Assembly: GCF_024170005.1 (NCBI RefSeq) | Contig: NZ_JALJXJ010000009.1 | Location: forward strand, 124,001 to 188,000 | Direction: 5' to 3' | Length of the DNA: 64,000 nt | Source: Azospirillum lipoferum | GTDB taxonomy: Bacteria; Pseudomonadota; Alphaproteobacteria; Azospirillales; Azospirillaceae | Part shown: positions 1 through 7,565 of the stretch, piece by piece | How the letters are laid out: each line of letters starts with the position of its first letter | How positions within the stretch are numbered: position 1 is the first letter of the stretch | Notes under the pieces: generated by a model | Databases searched by the model: none | Seen by the model: the letters and a program-made list of their open reading frames with translations, nothing else | What the model was told of the DNA's origin: nothing | Made by a program: the position numbers and the translations under genes

Positions 1-56
1 GCGTAGAAGATGTGCTCCACATCAAGAAGCTGGACGAGGAATTCTTCGAGGCATAG
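1..56 (+). CDS. 3' end of an unidentified gene (partial)
   Basis: One frame is open from the left edge to a TAG at 54-56 and encodes the last 17 residues VEDVLHIKKLDEEFFEA. The charged, helical tail is too short to assign to a family. It lies on the same strand as the small recombinase that follows and may belong to the same mobile element. No function is claimed. Confidence 0.4.
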   Translation, partial: VEDVLHIKKLDEEFFEA

Positions 57-88
57 CGGCAAAAAGCCGACTACCCAGTAAATCTCAT

Positions 89-190
89 AAAACATACATT
101 TTGTGAGGTTCGCGCTACGAGCCGCACCAATCCTCGGGTTCTTTCATGTCTTGAGCACGGCGCATTCAGAAAACATAATGTCTTGTGCGG
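89..190 (+). repeat. Imperfect direct repeat upstream of small recombinase
   Basis: AAAACATA (89-96) plus TTGTGAGG (101-108) recurs as AAAACATA (170-177) plus TTGTGCGG (183-190), about 81 bp apart. The inner spacer differs by one base. Both copies lie directly upstream of the tyrosine recombinase gene, so they could be recombinase or regulator binding sites. The pairing is seen in the sequence; the role is inferred. Confidence 0.4.
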
Positions 191-216
191 GATAACTACG
201 CACAGTGAGGTTTCCG

Positions 217-786
217 ATGAAGCAGGCGCGGGTGTTGACAGAGCAGGAGCAGAAACGGCTACTGGCCGTGGTCGCACAGGGCAGGCACGCCGCCCGCAAC
301 CGGATGGCCGTCATGCTGTCCTACCTCGCGGGTCTACGGGTTGGGGAAATCGCGGCGCTGACTTGGGGAGACGTGCTGGACAGAAACGGTATCGTGCGCG
401 AGCAGATCAGGTTGGATGCAGAGATCACCAAGGGCGGTCACGCCCGCGTAGTGTTCGTAAACGACCGGCTGCGGAAGGAGATCGAACGCTACTGCGTCAC
501 TCGGAGTGAAGCCCCGGCGCCGACATCCCCCCTGCTGCGCACGCAGAAGCGGACGGCGTTCAGCGCCAACACCCTGTGCCAGTTGATGGGGCAGCTTTAC
601 GAGCAAGCTGGCCTCGACGGGGCGACCTCCCATAGCGGGCGGCGCTGGTTCATCACCAAACTCGCCCACAGTGGTGTCAGCCCGAAGGTGATCATGGCTT
701 TGGCTGGACACAAACACCTAACCACCACCCAGCGCTACATCGAATTAAATGACGATTTAATGCGTGCCGCCGTTCGAGTATTATGA
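217..786 (+). CDS. Small tyrosine recombinase (catalytic domain only)
   Basis: A 189-residue site-specific recombinase. All tyrosine recombinase signature residues are visible: R41 (GLRVGEI), K72 (ITKGGHAR), H139 and R142 (HSGRR), H165 (GHKH) and the nucleophile Y174 (QRYIEL). The N-terminal core-binding domain of phage integrases is missing, so the length resembles FimB/FimE-type recombinases (about 200 aa) rather than a truncated integrase. The ATG at 217 is preferred over the GTG at 205 because TGAGG at 206-210 sits 6 nt upstream of it. It probably belongs to the mobile element ending near 2.9 kb. It could act in DNA inversion, resolution or element mobility; the sequence does not say which. 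Confidence 0.85.
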   Translation: MKQARVLTEQEQKRLLAVVAQGRHAARNRMAVMLSYLAGLRVGEIAALTWGDVLDRNGIVREQIRLDAEITKGGHARVVFVNDRLRKEIERYCVTRSEAPAPTSPLLRTQKRTAFSANTLCQLMGQLYEQAGLDGATSHSGRRWFITKLAHSGVSPKVIMALAGHKHLTTTQRYIELNDDLMRAAVRVL

Positions 787-817
787 CAATAATTTACGAC
801 GAATTCACTAGCAATCA

Positions 818-1264
818 TTAAAGCTCACGCCCAGACATTTCGCTCATAAAACTTGTGAAGTCTTCCGAATCGTCATTTACCATAGTTAAAGCCACTCCAA
901 TTGCTTTAACATTAAGTCCGTACAGATCCCTCATTTCGATTCCGAGACCCCAATAGGAATGGAGCAATCTAATCCATTCTCCAACGATTACTACAGCTGC
1001 GCCAGCGGAATTGTCAGAAATCCAAATATCGACAGCCATTTCTAACGTAGGGTATTTTTCAGTAAGGGCCTTAAGATCTTCCTTCTCATCCCAGTAATCT
1101 GGATATTCATTCCAATGTTTGATTTCTTCAATAAATACCTCTTTCAGGAAATCTGAAAGTTTTCCGTCTTGCTCCACCTGCTGCAGGAACGAATTGATTT
1201 TGGCTCCACCTGCTAGAGCAAGTAGCTCTTGCGTATAAGCGTCATGTATGTTGATTGAGGTCAT
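818..1264 (-). CDS. Hypothetical protein, AT-rich orphan
   Basis: A 148-residue soluble acidic protein with no signal peptide and no membrane segment. It is rich in aromatic and acidic residues (EYPDYWDEKEDLK) and looks mostly helical. I do not recognise the family. The start is supported by GAGGGG just upstream of the ATG. Base composition is clearly more AT-rich than the chromosomal genes to the right, which together with the flanking integrases points to acquired cargo. A role as an immunity or defence accessory protein is possible but unsupported. Confidence 0.7.
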   Translation of the reverse strand: MTSINIHDAYTQELLALAGGAKINSFLQQVEQDGKLSDFLKEVFIEEIKHWNEYPDYWDEKEDLKALTEKYPTLEMAVDIWISDNSAGAAVVIVGEWIRLLHSYWGLGIEMRDLYGLNVKAIGVALTMVNDDSEDFTSFMSEMSGREL

Positions 1265-1569
1265 AATCCCCTCGCATTTGGCACATTGGAAAACTTCTAT
1301 GCTATGGTTTACCTCTGAGGCGTTAGTAATTGGTTAAAGATTATGAGCCCCGCAGCGGCTTCACTCCGAAAGCCCGGATCCAAACCTCCGCCAATCTGAG
1401 CAAAAGCAATAACTTGGCTTCATAAATGCAGGGCTTTGATGGGCGTTCAAGATACCGCAAGTGAACATCCTTGATAATTTACATGTCTTCAGTCAAGCGT
1501 ACCTTGTGATAATAGGTTTACGAAGCATGGATCCAAGATAGCTCTAGAACGTCAGGCCAACACAACTCA
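1265..1569. other. Intergenic stretch of the mobile element
   Basis: About 300 bp, AT-rich, between the orphan gene and the integrase 3' end. No convincing coding frame, tRNA or repeat was seen. It must hold the promoter of the leftward gene at 818-1264. Confidence 0.5.
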
Positions 1570-1588
1570 ATTTCCACTCGTTGGAAAT
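1570..1588 (-). terminator. Hairpin at integrase stop
   Basis: ATTTCCA (1570-1576), loop CTCGT, TGGAAAT (1582-1588): a perfect 7-bp stem overlapping the integrase stop codon. There is no clear U-tract, so it may be a weak terminator or a protein-binding dyad. Confidence 0.35.
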
Positions 1589-2835
1589 CAATTTCGCCCC
1601 GATTGATGTGCAATCCAGGGTTCGATATTCTCAAAATTTTCTTTATCTTGTGAATAGGTTAGCACGGACGCTTTGTCGAGGTTCGCAATGTGAGCGTAGT
1701 GGTCCATGATTGTCTGCACGCTCGTCCGCATATTCCGAGCAAGGTCCTCAATAGGCACTCCACGATCAAGGGCTTCAGTAGCCGCTGTATGCCGCAGACT
1801 ATATAGAGACCGAGGCGCACCGTCGGCGTTAAGCCAGAGATCGAACCTCTTCAGGCAGTTGCGGAAGCTCTGCTCAAGCAAGGGCATTTCCCCCTTCTTG
1901 TAGGCGAACACAAGGTCGTCCGGCTCCGTGTGCGGGCAGATATTGCGCCATTCGATCAGCAGCGGCCCGGCATCATGCTGGACCACCACCCAACGCGGCT
2001 CGACCTTGCCGCGTAGGAAGAACTGCACATACCAGTGGCTGTCCTTGTCGCTCCAAGTCGCCTTGACGTCCCGCCACCGCAGCAAGGGCATGTCGTTTGT
2101 CCGCATGCCGCTGTAGTAGACCAGTTTGACAGCGTAGTAGAGCACCGTCCGAACCATTCGGTCGCGATCGTTCCTCGCTTCGTTCTGCCAGAGCTTCAGG
2201 AGCGCGAAGAGGGTCTTCATTTCCTGCGGCATGAAGGCAGCGCGCCGGTTCACCTTGGTTTTGGCGAGGGCTTTCGGCTTCTTCAATCGGGGCACGACGG
2301 CACGCTTCAGGTGGCCCTTAATCTCCGCCCACTCGATGATCTGGTTGATGGTGTTCAGTTCGGCGCCGATGGTTACCTTGCTCGGCTGGGCGCTACGGCG
2401 TGCATTGGTGAGCCGCCATGTCCAATAGCGATCCGCCTCGGCATGGTCGATGCTGCTCAAAGGCCGACCTTTGAAGTAGGATTTCAGGTATCGCTTGATC
2501 GCTCCCTTGGCAACGCGGAGCACGCTGGCCTTATAGGCACCCTTCTTTGCCAACTCCTCCTTCTCCGACAGCCATAGATCGCACGCCTTCTCGATGCGCA
2601 TCTCGAAAACGGGCAGGTTGTCCTCAACGCGCACCTGAAGCCGCATCCATCGCTTGCGTGCCTCCACGACAGCGGTGTGGATATCGGTGGTCTTGAGGCT
2701 TTGCCGGACGTAGCGGCGTGTGCCGGGCACGTAGGCACGCATCTGCCAGAACGGGCTCTTGCTGTTGCGCCAGATCAAGAGCCCGTCCTCAATCTCCTTG
2801 CGCTCCGCCTGGGTGGCCGCCTCGGCTTCCGACAT
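1588..2835 (-). CDS. Phage-type tyrosine integrase
   Basis: A 415-residue integrase with an N-terminal arm/core-binding region (about residues 10-190) and a C-terminal catalytic domain. Catalytic features seen are R in YYSGMRTNDM, R in LYSLRHTAA and the Tyr in TIMDHYAHI near residue 379. The usual second GH box reads NMRTS, a variant tolerated in several phage integrases. The ATG at 2835 is preferred because CGAGGTG precedes it; an upstream TTG at 2856 would overlap the TCGCAAC repeats. The gene ends the mobile element, pointing away from aguA, and its 5' flank carries four candidate arm sites. It probably catalysed integration at the aguA 3' end. Confidence 0.9.
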   Translation of the reverse strand: MSEAEAATQAERKEIEDGLLIWRNSKSPFWQMRAYVPGTRRYVRQSLKTTDIHTAVVEARKRWMRLQVRVEDNLPVFEMRIEKACDLWLSEKEELAKKGAYKASVLRVAKGAIKRYLKSYFKGRPLSSIDHAEADRYWTWRLTNARRSAQPSKVTIGAELNTINQIIEWAEIKGHLKRAVVPRLKKPKALAKTKVNRRAAFMPQEMKTLFALLKLWQNEARNDRDRMVRTVLYYAVKLVYYSGMRTNDMPLLRWRDVKATWSDKDSHWYVQFFLRGKVEPRWVVVQHDAGPLLIEWRNICPHTEPDDLVFAYKKGEMPLLEQSFRNCLKRFDLWLNADGAPRSLYSLRHTAATEALDRGVPIEDLARNMRTSVQTIMDHYAHIANLDKASVLTYSQDKENFENIEPWIAHQSGRN

Positions 2836-2850
2836 CGACACCTCGAAAGT

Positions 2851-2918
2851 TCGCAACTACTTCGCAACAATGCGCGCCACTTCCGAGGAAAATCAAGACC
2901 TCGCAACAAGTTCGCAAC
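2851..2918. repeat. Paired TCGCAAC repeats, candidate integrase arm sites
   Basis: TCGCAAC occurs four times in one orientation, at 2851-2857, 2862-2868, 2901-2907 and 2912-2918. The copies form two pairs, each with 11-bp periodicity, and the pairs start 50 bp apart. They lie between the integrase start and the aguA 3' end, where arm-type and attachment sites are expected. The repeat is seen; the integrase-binding role is inferred. Confidence 0.5.
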
Positions 2919-2965
2919 AGGCCAACTCAACCTTGCATCTGGAAAATCTTTTAATTTTCAGCGTA

Positions 2966-4012
2966 TTAGCGAGCGGCTGGTTGCTGTTGCGTAATGCAGT
3001 GGATGCCGCCGCCGCCGCGGACGATGTCCAGGGCTGCGATCTGCACCACCTCGCGGTCGGGAAAAGCCTTGCGGACGACGCGGAATGCCTCGTCGTCGGC
3101 CGGATCCTCGAAGGCCGGCATGACGATGCCGCCGTTGGCGATGTAGAGGTTGGTGTAGGACAGGGTCAGGCGCACGCCGTTGACGTCGCGGCGGGCGGGC
3201 TGCTGGAGTGTGATGACCTCCAGCTCACGGCCCTTGGCGTCGCGGGCGCGCTTCAGCCGGTCGAGATTGTCCTGGAAGATTTTGAAGTTGGGATCGCCGG
3301 GATCGTCGGTGGTGATCGCCATCACCACGCCGGGACGCACGAACAGCGCGATCTCGTCGATGTGGCCGTCGGTCTCGTCATCCTGATAGCCCTGGCCCAG
3401 CCAGATGACCGTCTCGACGCCGAGATGATCCTTCAACTGCCGCTCGATCTCCTCCCGCGACAGGCCGGGATTGCGGTTGGGGTTCAGCAGGCATTGTTCG
3501 GTGGTGATCAGCGTCCCCTCCCCGTCGACATGGAAGGAGCCGCCCTCCATCACCAAAGGCGCGGTGAAGCAGGGGAGCTTCAGATGGTCGAGGATCAGGC
3601 GGCCGACCTGCTGATCCTTTTCGCAGCCGTCGTAATTGCCGCCCCAGGCGTTGAAGCCCCAATGGACGCCGGCCAGCCCGCCCTTGCCGTCGATGACGAA
3701 GCTGGGGCCGGTGTCGCGGATCCAGGAATCGCTGATCGGCAGCGGCAGGATCTGGATGCCCGGACCACAGGCAAGCGAGGCCTCGGCCACATCCGCCGGG
3801 TCGCACACCATCGTCACCGGCTCGAAGCGGGAGATGGCCTGCGCGACCTCGGCGTAGGCGTCGCACGCGGCGTCGAAGGCGCCCTCCGGCCAGGTTTCGG
3901 GCCGGCACGGCCACGCCATCCAGCAACCGCTGTGGCGGGCCCATTCACCGGGCATGCGGAAGCCTTGGCCCGTCCCTTCACCCGGCGGCATCGGGGCGTT
4001 CGATGTCGTCAT
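2966..4012 (-). CDS. aguA: Agmatine deiminase
   Basis: Converts agmatine to N-carbamoylputrescine and ammonia in the cytoplasm, the first step of the arginine-decarboxylase route to putrescine. The protein has 348 residues, within the usual range for the family. Visible family signatures are DSWIRDTGPSFV, FNAWGGNYD, MEGGSFHVDG, ETDGHIDEIA and the catalytic-cysteine box GGGIHCITQ close to the C-terminus. The reading frame is complete to the stop, so insertion of the adjacent integrase element did not inactivate it. The usual partner aguB (N-carbamoylputrescine amidase) is not next to it; the integrase occupies that side. The potFGHI cluster lies upstream on the same strand but more than 500 bp away, so aguA probably has its own promoter. 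Confidence 0.94.
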   Translation of the reverse strand: MTTSNAPMPPGEGTGQGFRMPGEWARHSGCWMAWPCRPETWPEGAFDAACDAYAEVAQAISRFEPVTMVCDPADVAEASLACGPGIQILPLPISDSWIRDTGPSFVIDGKGGLAGVHWGFNAWGGNYDGCEKDQQVGRLILDHLKLPCFTAPLVMEGGSFHVDGEGTLITTEQCLLNPNRNPGLSREEIERQLKDHLGVETVIWLGQGYQDDETDGHIDEIALFVRPGVVMAITTDDPGDPNFKIFQDNLDRLKRARDAKGRELEVITLQQPARRDVNGVRLTLSYTNLYIANGGIVMPAFEDPADDEAFRVVRKAFPDREVVQIAALDIVRGGGGIHCITQQQPAAR

Positions 4013-4174
4013 GCGTCGATCCCTCTACTCTTTTTCAAAGTCCCTGAACTTTCGCGGCCGCAGCACGAAATACCGGCCGGACAGCCGCGTGGGATCGGGA
4101 CATTTTTCATCCCCATCCACCCTAACCACGGGAGCGCGCGTTTGGCAATCGCGTCCACCGCAGCGGGCACTTCG

Positions 4175-4205
4175 CCTTATGGCAGAGGGGCCTTATGGCA
4201 GAGGG
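4175..4205. repeat. 16-bp tandem duplication
   Basis: CCTTATGGCAGAGGG is present at 4175-4189 and again at 4191-4205, separated by a single G. It lies in the non-coding stretch between aguA and the pot operon and looks like a simple replication-slippage duplication. Confidence 0.8.
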
Positions 4206-4273
4206 ACTTTTGAAAAGGACGCGGAAGACTGTCGCGTCGGCATGCCGGGAGAGGGAGCCGGCATGGGTCCGGG

Positions 4274-4396
4274 CTAGCGGCCGGACGGCGGGCGCAGGGC
4301 GCGGCGGGCGGTGACCGTACGGTTGGTCGAATAGGCAGAGGAAACGGGACTGAAGAATCCGAGTCTCAACAAGGGGAACCACAGGAGCGCGCGCAT
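4274..4396 (-). CDS. Possible 40-residue hydrophobic small protein
   Basis: A 40-codon frame starting MRALLWFPLLRLGFFSPVSS has a hydrophobic N-terminus and a basic tail. GAGG lies 8 to 9 nt upstream of the ATG. It sits alone in the 520-bp stretch between aguA and potI. Size and hydrophobicity suggest a small membrane or exported peptide. Coding status is uncertain and the family is not recognised. Confidence 0.3.
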   Translation of the reverse strand: MRALLWFPLLRLGFFSPVSSAYSTNRTVTARRALRPPSGR

Positions 4397-4535
4397 GGCA
4401 CAGCCTCTTTCGCTGTTGACGATGACATCAACATAGCAAAAGAAACGGGCAATTGCCATCCGCGGCGGCAGAGGTCTGCCGCGCGCGGATGGGTAGGCTT
4501 GCGGAACGGCCCCCGAATGGCCAGGAGACGGCCGG
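4397..4535. other. Intergenic region downstream of potI
   Basis: The non-coding stretch beyond the pot operon (the whole gap from aguA is 4013-4535). It is AT-richer around 4420-4450. Apart from the small frame and tandem duplication listed separately, I see no gene and no strong intrinsic terminator. Confidence 0.4.
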
Positions 4536-5372
4536 TCAGCCGTTCTGGATCGCCATCTGTTCGTCGCGTTTGCGCTGCCGGTCCTGGCGGGCCATGACGA
4601 TGCTGGCGATGAAGATGCCGGTCGCCACCACCAGCACCATCAGGGTCGCCAGCGCGTTGATCTGCGGGCTGATGCCGAACTTCACGCTGGAGAAGATCAC
4701 CATCGGCAGCGTCGTCGATCCCGGGCCGGAAACGAAGCTCGCCACCACCACGTCGTCGAGCGACAGGGTGAAGGCCAGGAGCCAGCCGGCGACCAGCGCC
4801 GGGGCGATCAGCGGCAGGGTGATGACGAAGAAGACCTTGGCCGGGCGGGCGCCGAGGTCCATCGCCGCCTCCTCCAGGCTGCCGTCCATGCCGGCCAGCC
4901 GCGACTGGATGACCACCGCGACATAGGACATGGTGAAGGTGGTGTGGGCGATGGTGATGGTGGTGACGCCGCGCCCGTCGGGCCAGCCCAGCCATTGCTC
5001 CATCGCCACGAACAGCAGCAGCAGCGACAGGCCGGTGATGACCTCCGGCATGACCAGCGGCGCGGTGATCATGCCGCCGAACAGGGTGCGGCCACGGAAC
5101 CGCCCGAAGCGGGTCAGCGCCAGCCCGGCACAGGTGCCGAGCAGGACCGACAGCGTCGCCGACACCGCCGCCACCTGGAAGGACAGACCGGCAGCCGACA
5201 GCAGGGCATCGTTGTGGAGCAGCTCGGCATACCATTTGGTCGAGAAGCCGCTCCACACCGTCACCAGCCGCGACTCGTTGAAGCTGAAGACGACCAGCAA
5301 CGCGATGGGGACATAGAGGAAGGCATAGCCGAACAGCAGCGCCCAGGACAGGAACCCGATCCGCCTCTTCAT
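4536..5372 (-). CDS. potI: Polyamine ABC transporter permease PotI
   Basis: A 278-residue inner-membrane permease, one of the two channel subunits of the PotFGHI putrescine/spermidine uptake system. It starts MKRRIGFLSWALLFGYAFLY and has about six membrane segments. The EAA cytoplasmic loop that docks on the ATPase reads EEAAMDLGARPAKVFFVITL. The start codon overlaps the potH stop by 4 nt (ATGA), indicating translational coupling. It is the last gene of the potF-potG-potH-potI operon. The substrate is inferred from family and context. Confidence 0.9.
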   Translation of the reverse strand: MKRRIGFLSWALLFGYAFLYVPIALLVVFSFNESRLVTVWSGFSTKWYAELLHNDALLSAAGLSFQVAAVSATLSVLLGTCAGLALTRFGRFRGRTLFGGMITAPLVMPEVITGLSLLLLFVAMEQWLGWPDGRGVTTITIAHTTFTMSYVAVVIQSRLAGMDGSLEEAAMDLGARPAKVFFVITLPLIAPALVAGWLLAFTLSLDDVVVASFVSGPGSTTLPMVIFSSVKFGISPQINALATLMVLVVATGIFIASIVMARQDRQRKRDEQMAIQNG

Positions 5373-6313
5373 CGCCCGGCCTCCGCCTGTTTGCCCTGAA
5401 CATGCTGGAAGATCATGATCGGGATCACCAGCACCAGCAGCAGCGCGATCGCCACCGCCGAGGCCACCGGCCAGTCGCGGTTGGCGAAGAACTCGTTCCA
5501 AAGCACGCGGCCGATCATCAGCGTGTCGGGGCCGCCCAGCAGTTCCGGCGTCACGAACTCGCCCACCGCCGGGATGAAGACCAGCAGCGAACCGGCGACG
5601 ATGCCCGGCAGCGACAGCGGCAGCGTGATCGACAGGAAGGACTTGAGGGGACGGGAGCCGAGGTCGGCCGCCGCCTCCAGCAGGCTGGGGTCCATCTTCT
5701 CCAGCGTCGAATAGAGCGGCAGGACCATGAAGGGCAGGTAGCAGTAGGTCATGCCGATATAGACCGCCCAGTCGGAATAGAGGATCTCCACCGGACCGCT
5801 GGTGATGCCCACCCATTCCAGCAGGTTGCTGATGACGCCGTTGCCCTTGAGGATGCCGATCCAGGCATAGATGCGGATCAGGAAGCTGGTCCAGAAGGGC
5901 AGGATCACCAGCATCATCAGCGGCCCGCGCCGCGCCGGGTCGGCCTTGGCGATGGCGTAGGCCATGGGATAGCCGATGGCGAGGCACATCAGCGTGGTGA
6001 CCGCCGCGATCCTGAGCGAGTTCAGGTAGGCGAGGATGTAGAGATCGTCCCCGCCCAGCCGGAAGTAATTGCTGATGTTCAGCAGGATCTGCAGCTTCGA
6101 GGTGCCGGCGTCCTCGTCCCGCAGCCACTCCACCAGCGACGAATAGGGCGGCTGGGCGATGATCGATTCGGAGAAGCTGATGCCGAAGACGATCAGGAAC
6201 GGCACCATGAAGAACAGCAGCAGCCACAGATAGGGGACGGCGACGACCACGCCGCGGCCCCACAGCCCGATCCGGCTGAGGCCAGAAACGAGGATGGCGA
6301 CGACCGTCCTCAT
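5369..6313 (-). CDS. potH: Polyamine ABC transporter permease PotH
   Basis: A 314-residue inner-membrane permease, partner of PotI. The N-terminal membrane segment (VVVAVPYLWLLLFFMVPFLI) is followed by a periplasmic loop and a permease core. The EAA loop LEAAADLGSRPLKSFLSITL is present. It overlaps potG by 4 nt upstream and potI by 4 nt downstream, so the three genes form a tight translationally coupled block. The family transports putrescine or spermidine; the exact substrate cannot be read from the sequence. Confidence 0.92.
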   Translation of the reverse strand: MRTVVAILVSGLSRIGLWGRGVVVAVPYLWLLLFFMVPFLIVFGISFSESIIAQPPYSSLVEWLRDEDAGTSKLQILLNISNYFRLGGDDLYILAYLNSLRIAAVTTLMCLAIGYPMAYAIAKADPARRGPLMMLVILPFWTSFLIRIYAWIGILKGNGVISNLLEWVGITSGPVEILYSDWAVYIGMTYCYLPFMVLPLYSTLEKMDPSLLEAAADLGSRPLKSFLSITLPLSLPGIVAGSLLVFIPAVGEFVTPELLGGPDTLMIGRVLWNEFFANRDWPVASAVAIALLLVLVIPIMIFQHVQGKQAEAGR

Positions 6314-7464
6314 TGGGTCAGCACCACGCCGGCGAAGGGGCGCCAGGTCAGGGTCACCTCGTCCTCCCAGGTGATCGGCATTTCGGTGCGGCGGGTGACG
6401 TTGGGGGCGGTGACGCGCACCGTCTTGCCGGTCGGCAGCTGGACCAGATAGATCGACACGTCGCCGAGATAGGCGATCTCACGCACGATACCCGTCGTCT
6501 GGTTGCGGCCATCCCCACCACCGGCAACCGGTTCCTTCGAGAGGGCGATCTTCTCCGGCCGGATGGCGACGGAGACCGGCGAGCCGGCCGGCGCCGGGGT
6601 GGCATGGGCGATCAGCAGTTCGCAGCCGGCCTCCTCCGAGGCGACCAGGACCTGATCGCCTTCGGTCGAGACGACGCGGCCGTCGAACATGTTGATCGAG
6701 CCGATGAACTCCGCGACGAAGCGGCTGTGCGGATATTCGTAGATCTCCGTCGGCGTGCCGACCTGCGCGATGACGCCGTGGTTCATCACGGCGATGCGCG
6801 AGGACATCGTCATCGCCTCTTCCTGGTCGTGGGTCACGACGATGAAGGTGACGCCCAGCTTCTCCTGGATGTTGACCAGTTCGAACTGCGTGCGTTCGCG
6901 CAGCTTCTTGTCGAGCGCGCCCAGCGGCTCGTCCAGCAGCAGCAGCTTCGGCCGCTTGACCAGCGAGCGGGCGAGCGCCACACGCTGGCGCTGGCCGCCG
7001 GACAGCTGGTGCGGACGGCGCCTGCCGAAGGCCGACAGCTGCACCATCCCCAGCATCTCCGCCACGCGGTCGCGGATCTCCGCCTTCGCCACCCCGTCCT
7101 GTTTCAGGCCGAAGGCGACGTTCTGCTCCACCGTCATGTGCGGGAACAGGGCGTAGGACTGGAACATCATGTTGACCGGCCGCTCATAGGGCGGGATGCC
7201 GGCCATATCGACGCCGTCGATGTAGATCCTGCCCTCGGTCGGCTGTTCGAACCCCGCCAGCATGCGCAGCAGCGTCGTCTTGCCGGAACCGGAACCGCCC
7301 AGCAGGGCGAAGAACTCGTTGCGGTAGATCGACAGGCTGACCTCGTCCACCGCGACGAAGTCGCCGAAGGTCTTGGTCACCTTCTCGATGCGGACATAGG
7401 GCGTCTGGCCCGCGTCCTGCCATGGTTCCAGGCGGGTGGGCTTGCGAATCGGCTGACCGGCCAT
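6310..7464 (-). CDS. potG: Polyamine ABC transporter ATP-binding protein PotG
   Basis: A 384-residue cytoplasmic ATPase that powers PotH/PotI. Visible are Walker A GGSGSGKTT, the Q-loop region, the ABC signature LSGGQRQR, Walker B LLLLDEP and the switch His in VVTHDQEEA. A C-terminal TOBE-like regulatory domain follows (from about residue 280). AGAGGA lies 6 nt before the ATG. About 100 bp and a strong hairpin separate it from potF. Confidence 0.94.
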   Translation of the reverse strand: MAGQPIRKPTRLEPWQDAGQTPYVRIEKVTKTFGDFVAVDEVSLSIYRNEFFALLGGSGSGKTTLLRMLAGFEQPTEGRIYIDGVDMAGIPPYERPVNMMFQSYALFPHMTVEQNVAFGLKQDGVAKAEIRDRVAEMLGMVQLSAFGRRRPHQLSGGQRQRVALARSLVKRPKLLLLDEPLGALDKKLRERTQFELVNIQEKLGVTFIVVTHDQEEAMTMSSRIAVMNHGVIAQVGTPTEIYEYPHSRFVAEFIGSINMFDGRVVSTEGDQVLVASEEAGCELLIAHATPAPAGSPVSVAIRPEKIALSKEPVAGGGDGRNQTTGIVREIAYLGDVSIYLVQLPTGKTVRVTAPNVTRRTEMPITWEDEVTLTWRPFAGVVLTQ

Positions 7465-7486
7465 CCGGTATCCTCTTTCATGACAA

Positions 7487-7526
7487 CGCCCCGGCCGCTC
7501 CCCATCGCTGGGGGTCGGCCGGGGCG
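7487..7526 (-). terminator. Intercistronic hairpin between potF and potG
   Basis: CGCCCCGGCCG (7487-7497) pairs perfectly with CGGCCGGGGCG (7516-7526), and the loop contains further C-rich/G-rich pairing. There is no U-tract. The position between a binding-protein gene and its transporter genes fits an RNA-stabilising or partially terminating element that keeps PotF in excess. That role is an inference from other binding-protein operons. Confidence 0.65.
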
Positions 7527-7565
7527 GGCCAGCGCCATGGGGCGGCGCTTCTCAGGGTGCCCGGC

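Noticed and set aside
1588..2835. Integrase as a pseudogene because the usual GH box reads NMRTS
   Set aside because: The frame is full length with R, R and the nucleophilic Tyr present, and this box variant occurs in functional phage integrases.
7240..7260. tRNA-like GTTCGAA stretch inside potG and a similar one near 56972
   Set aside because: Both fall inside well-supported protein genes and lack the rest of a tRNA cloverleaf.
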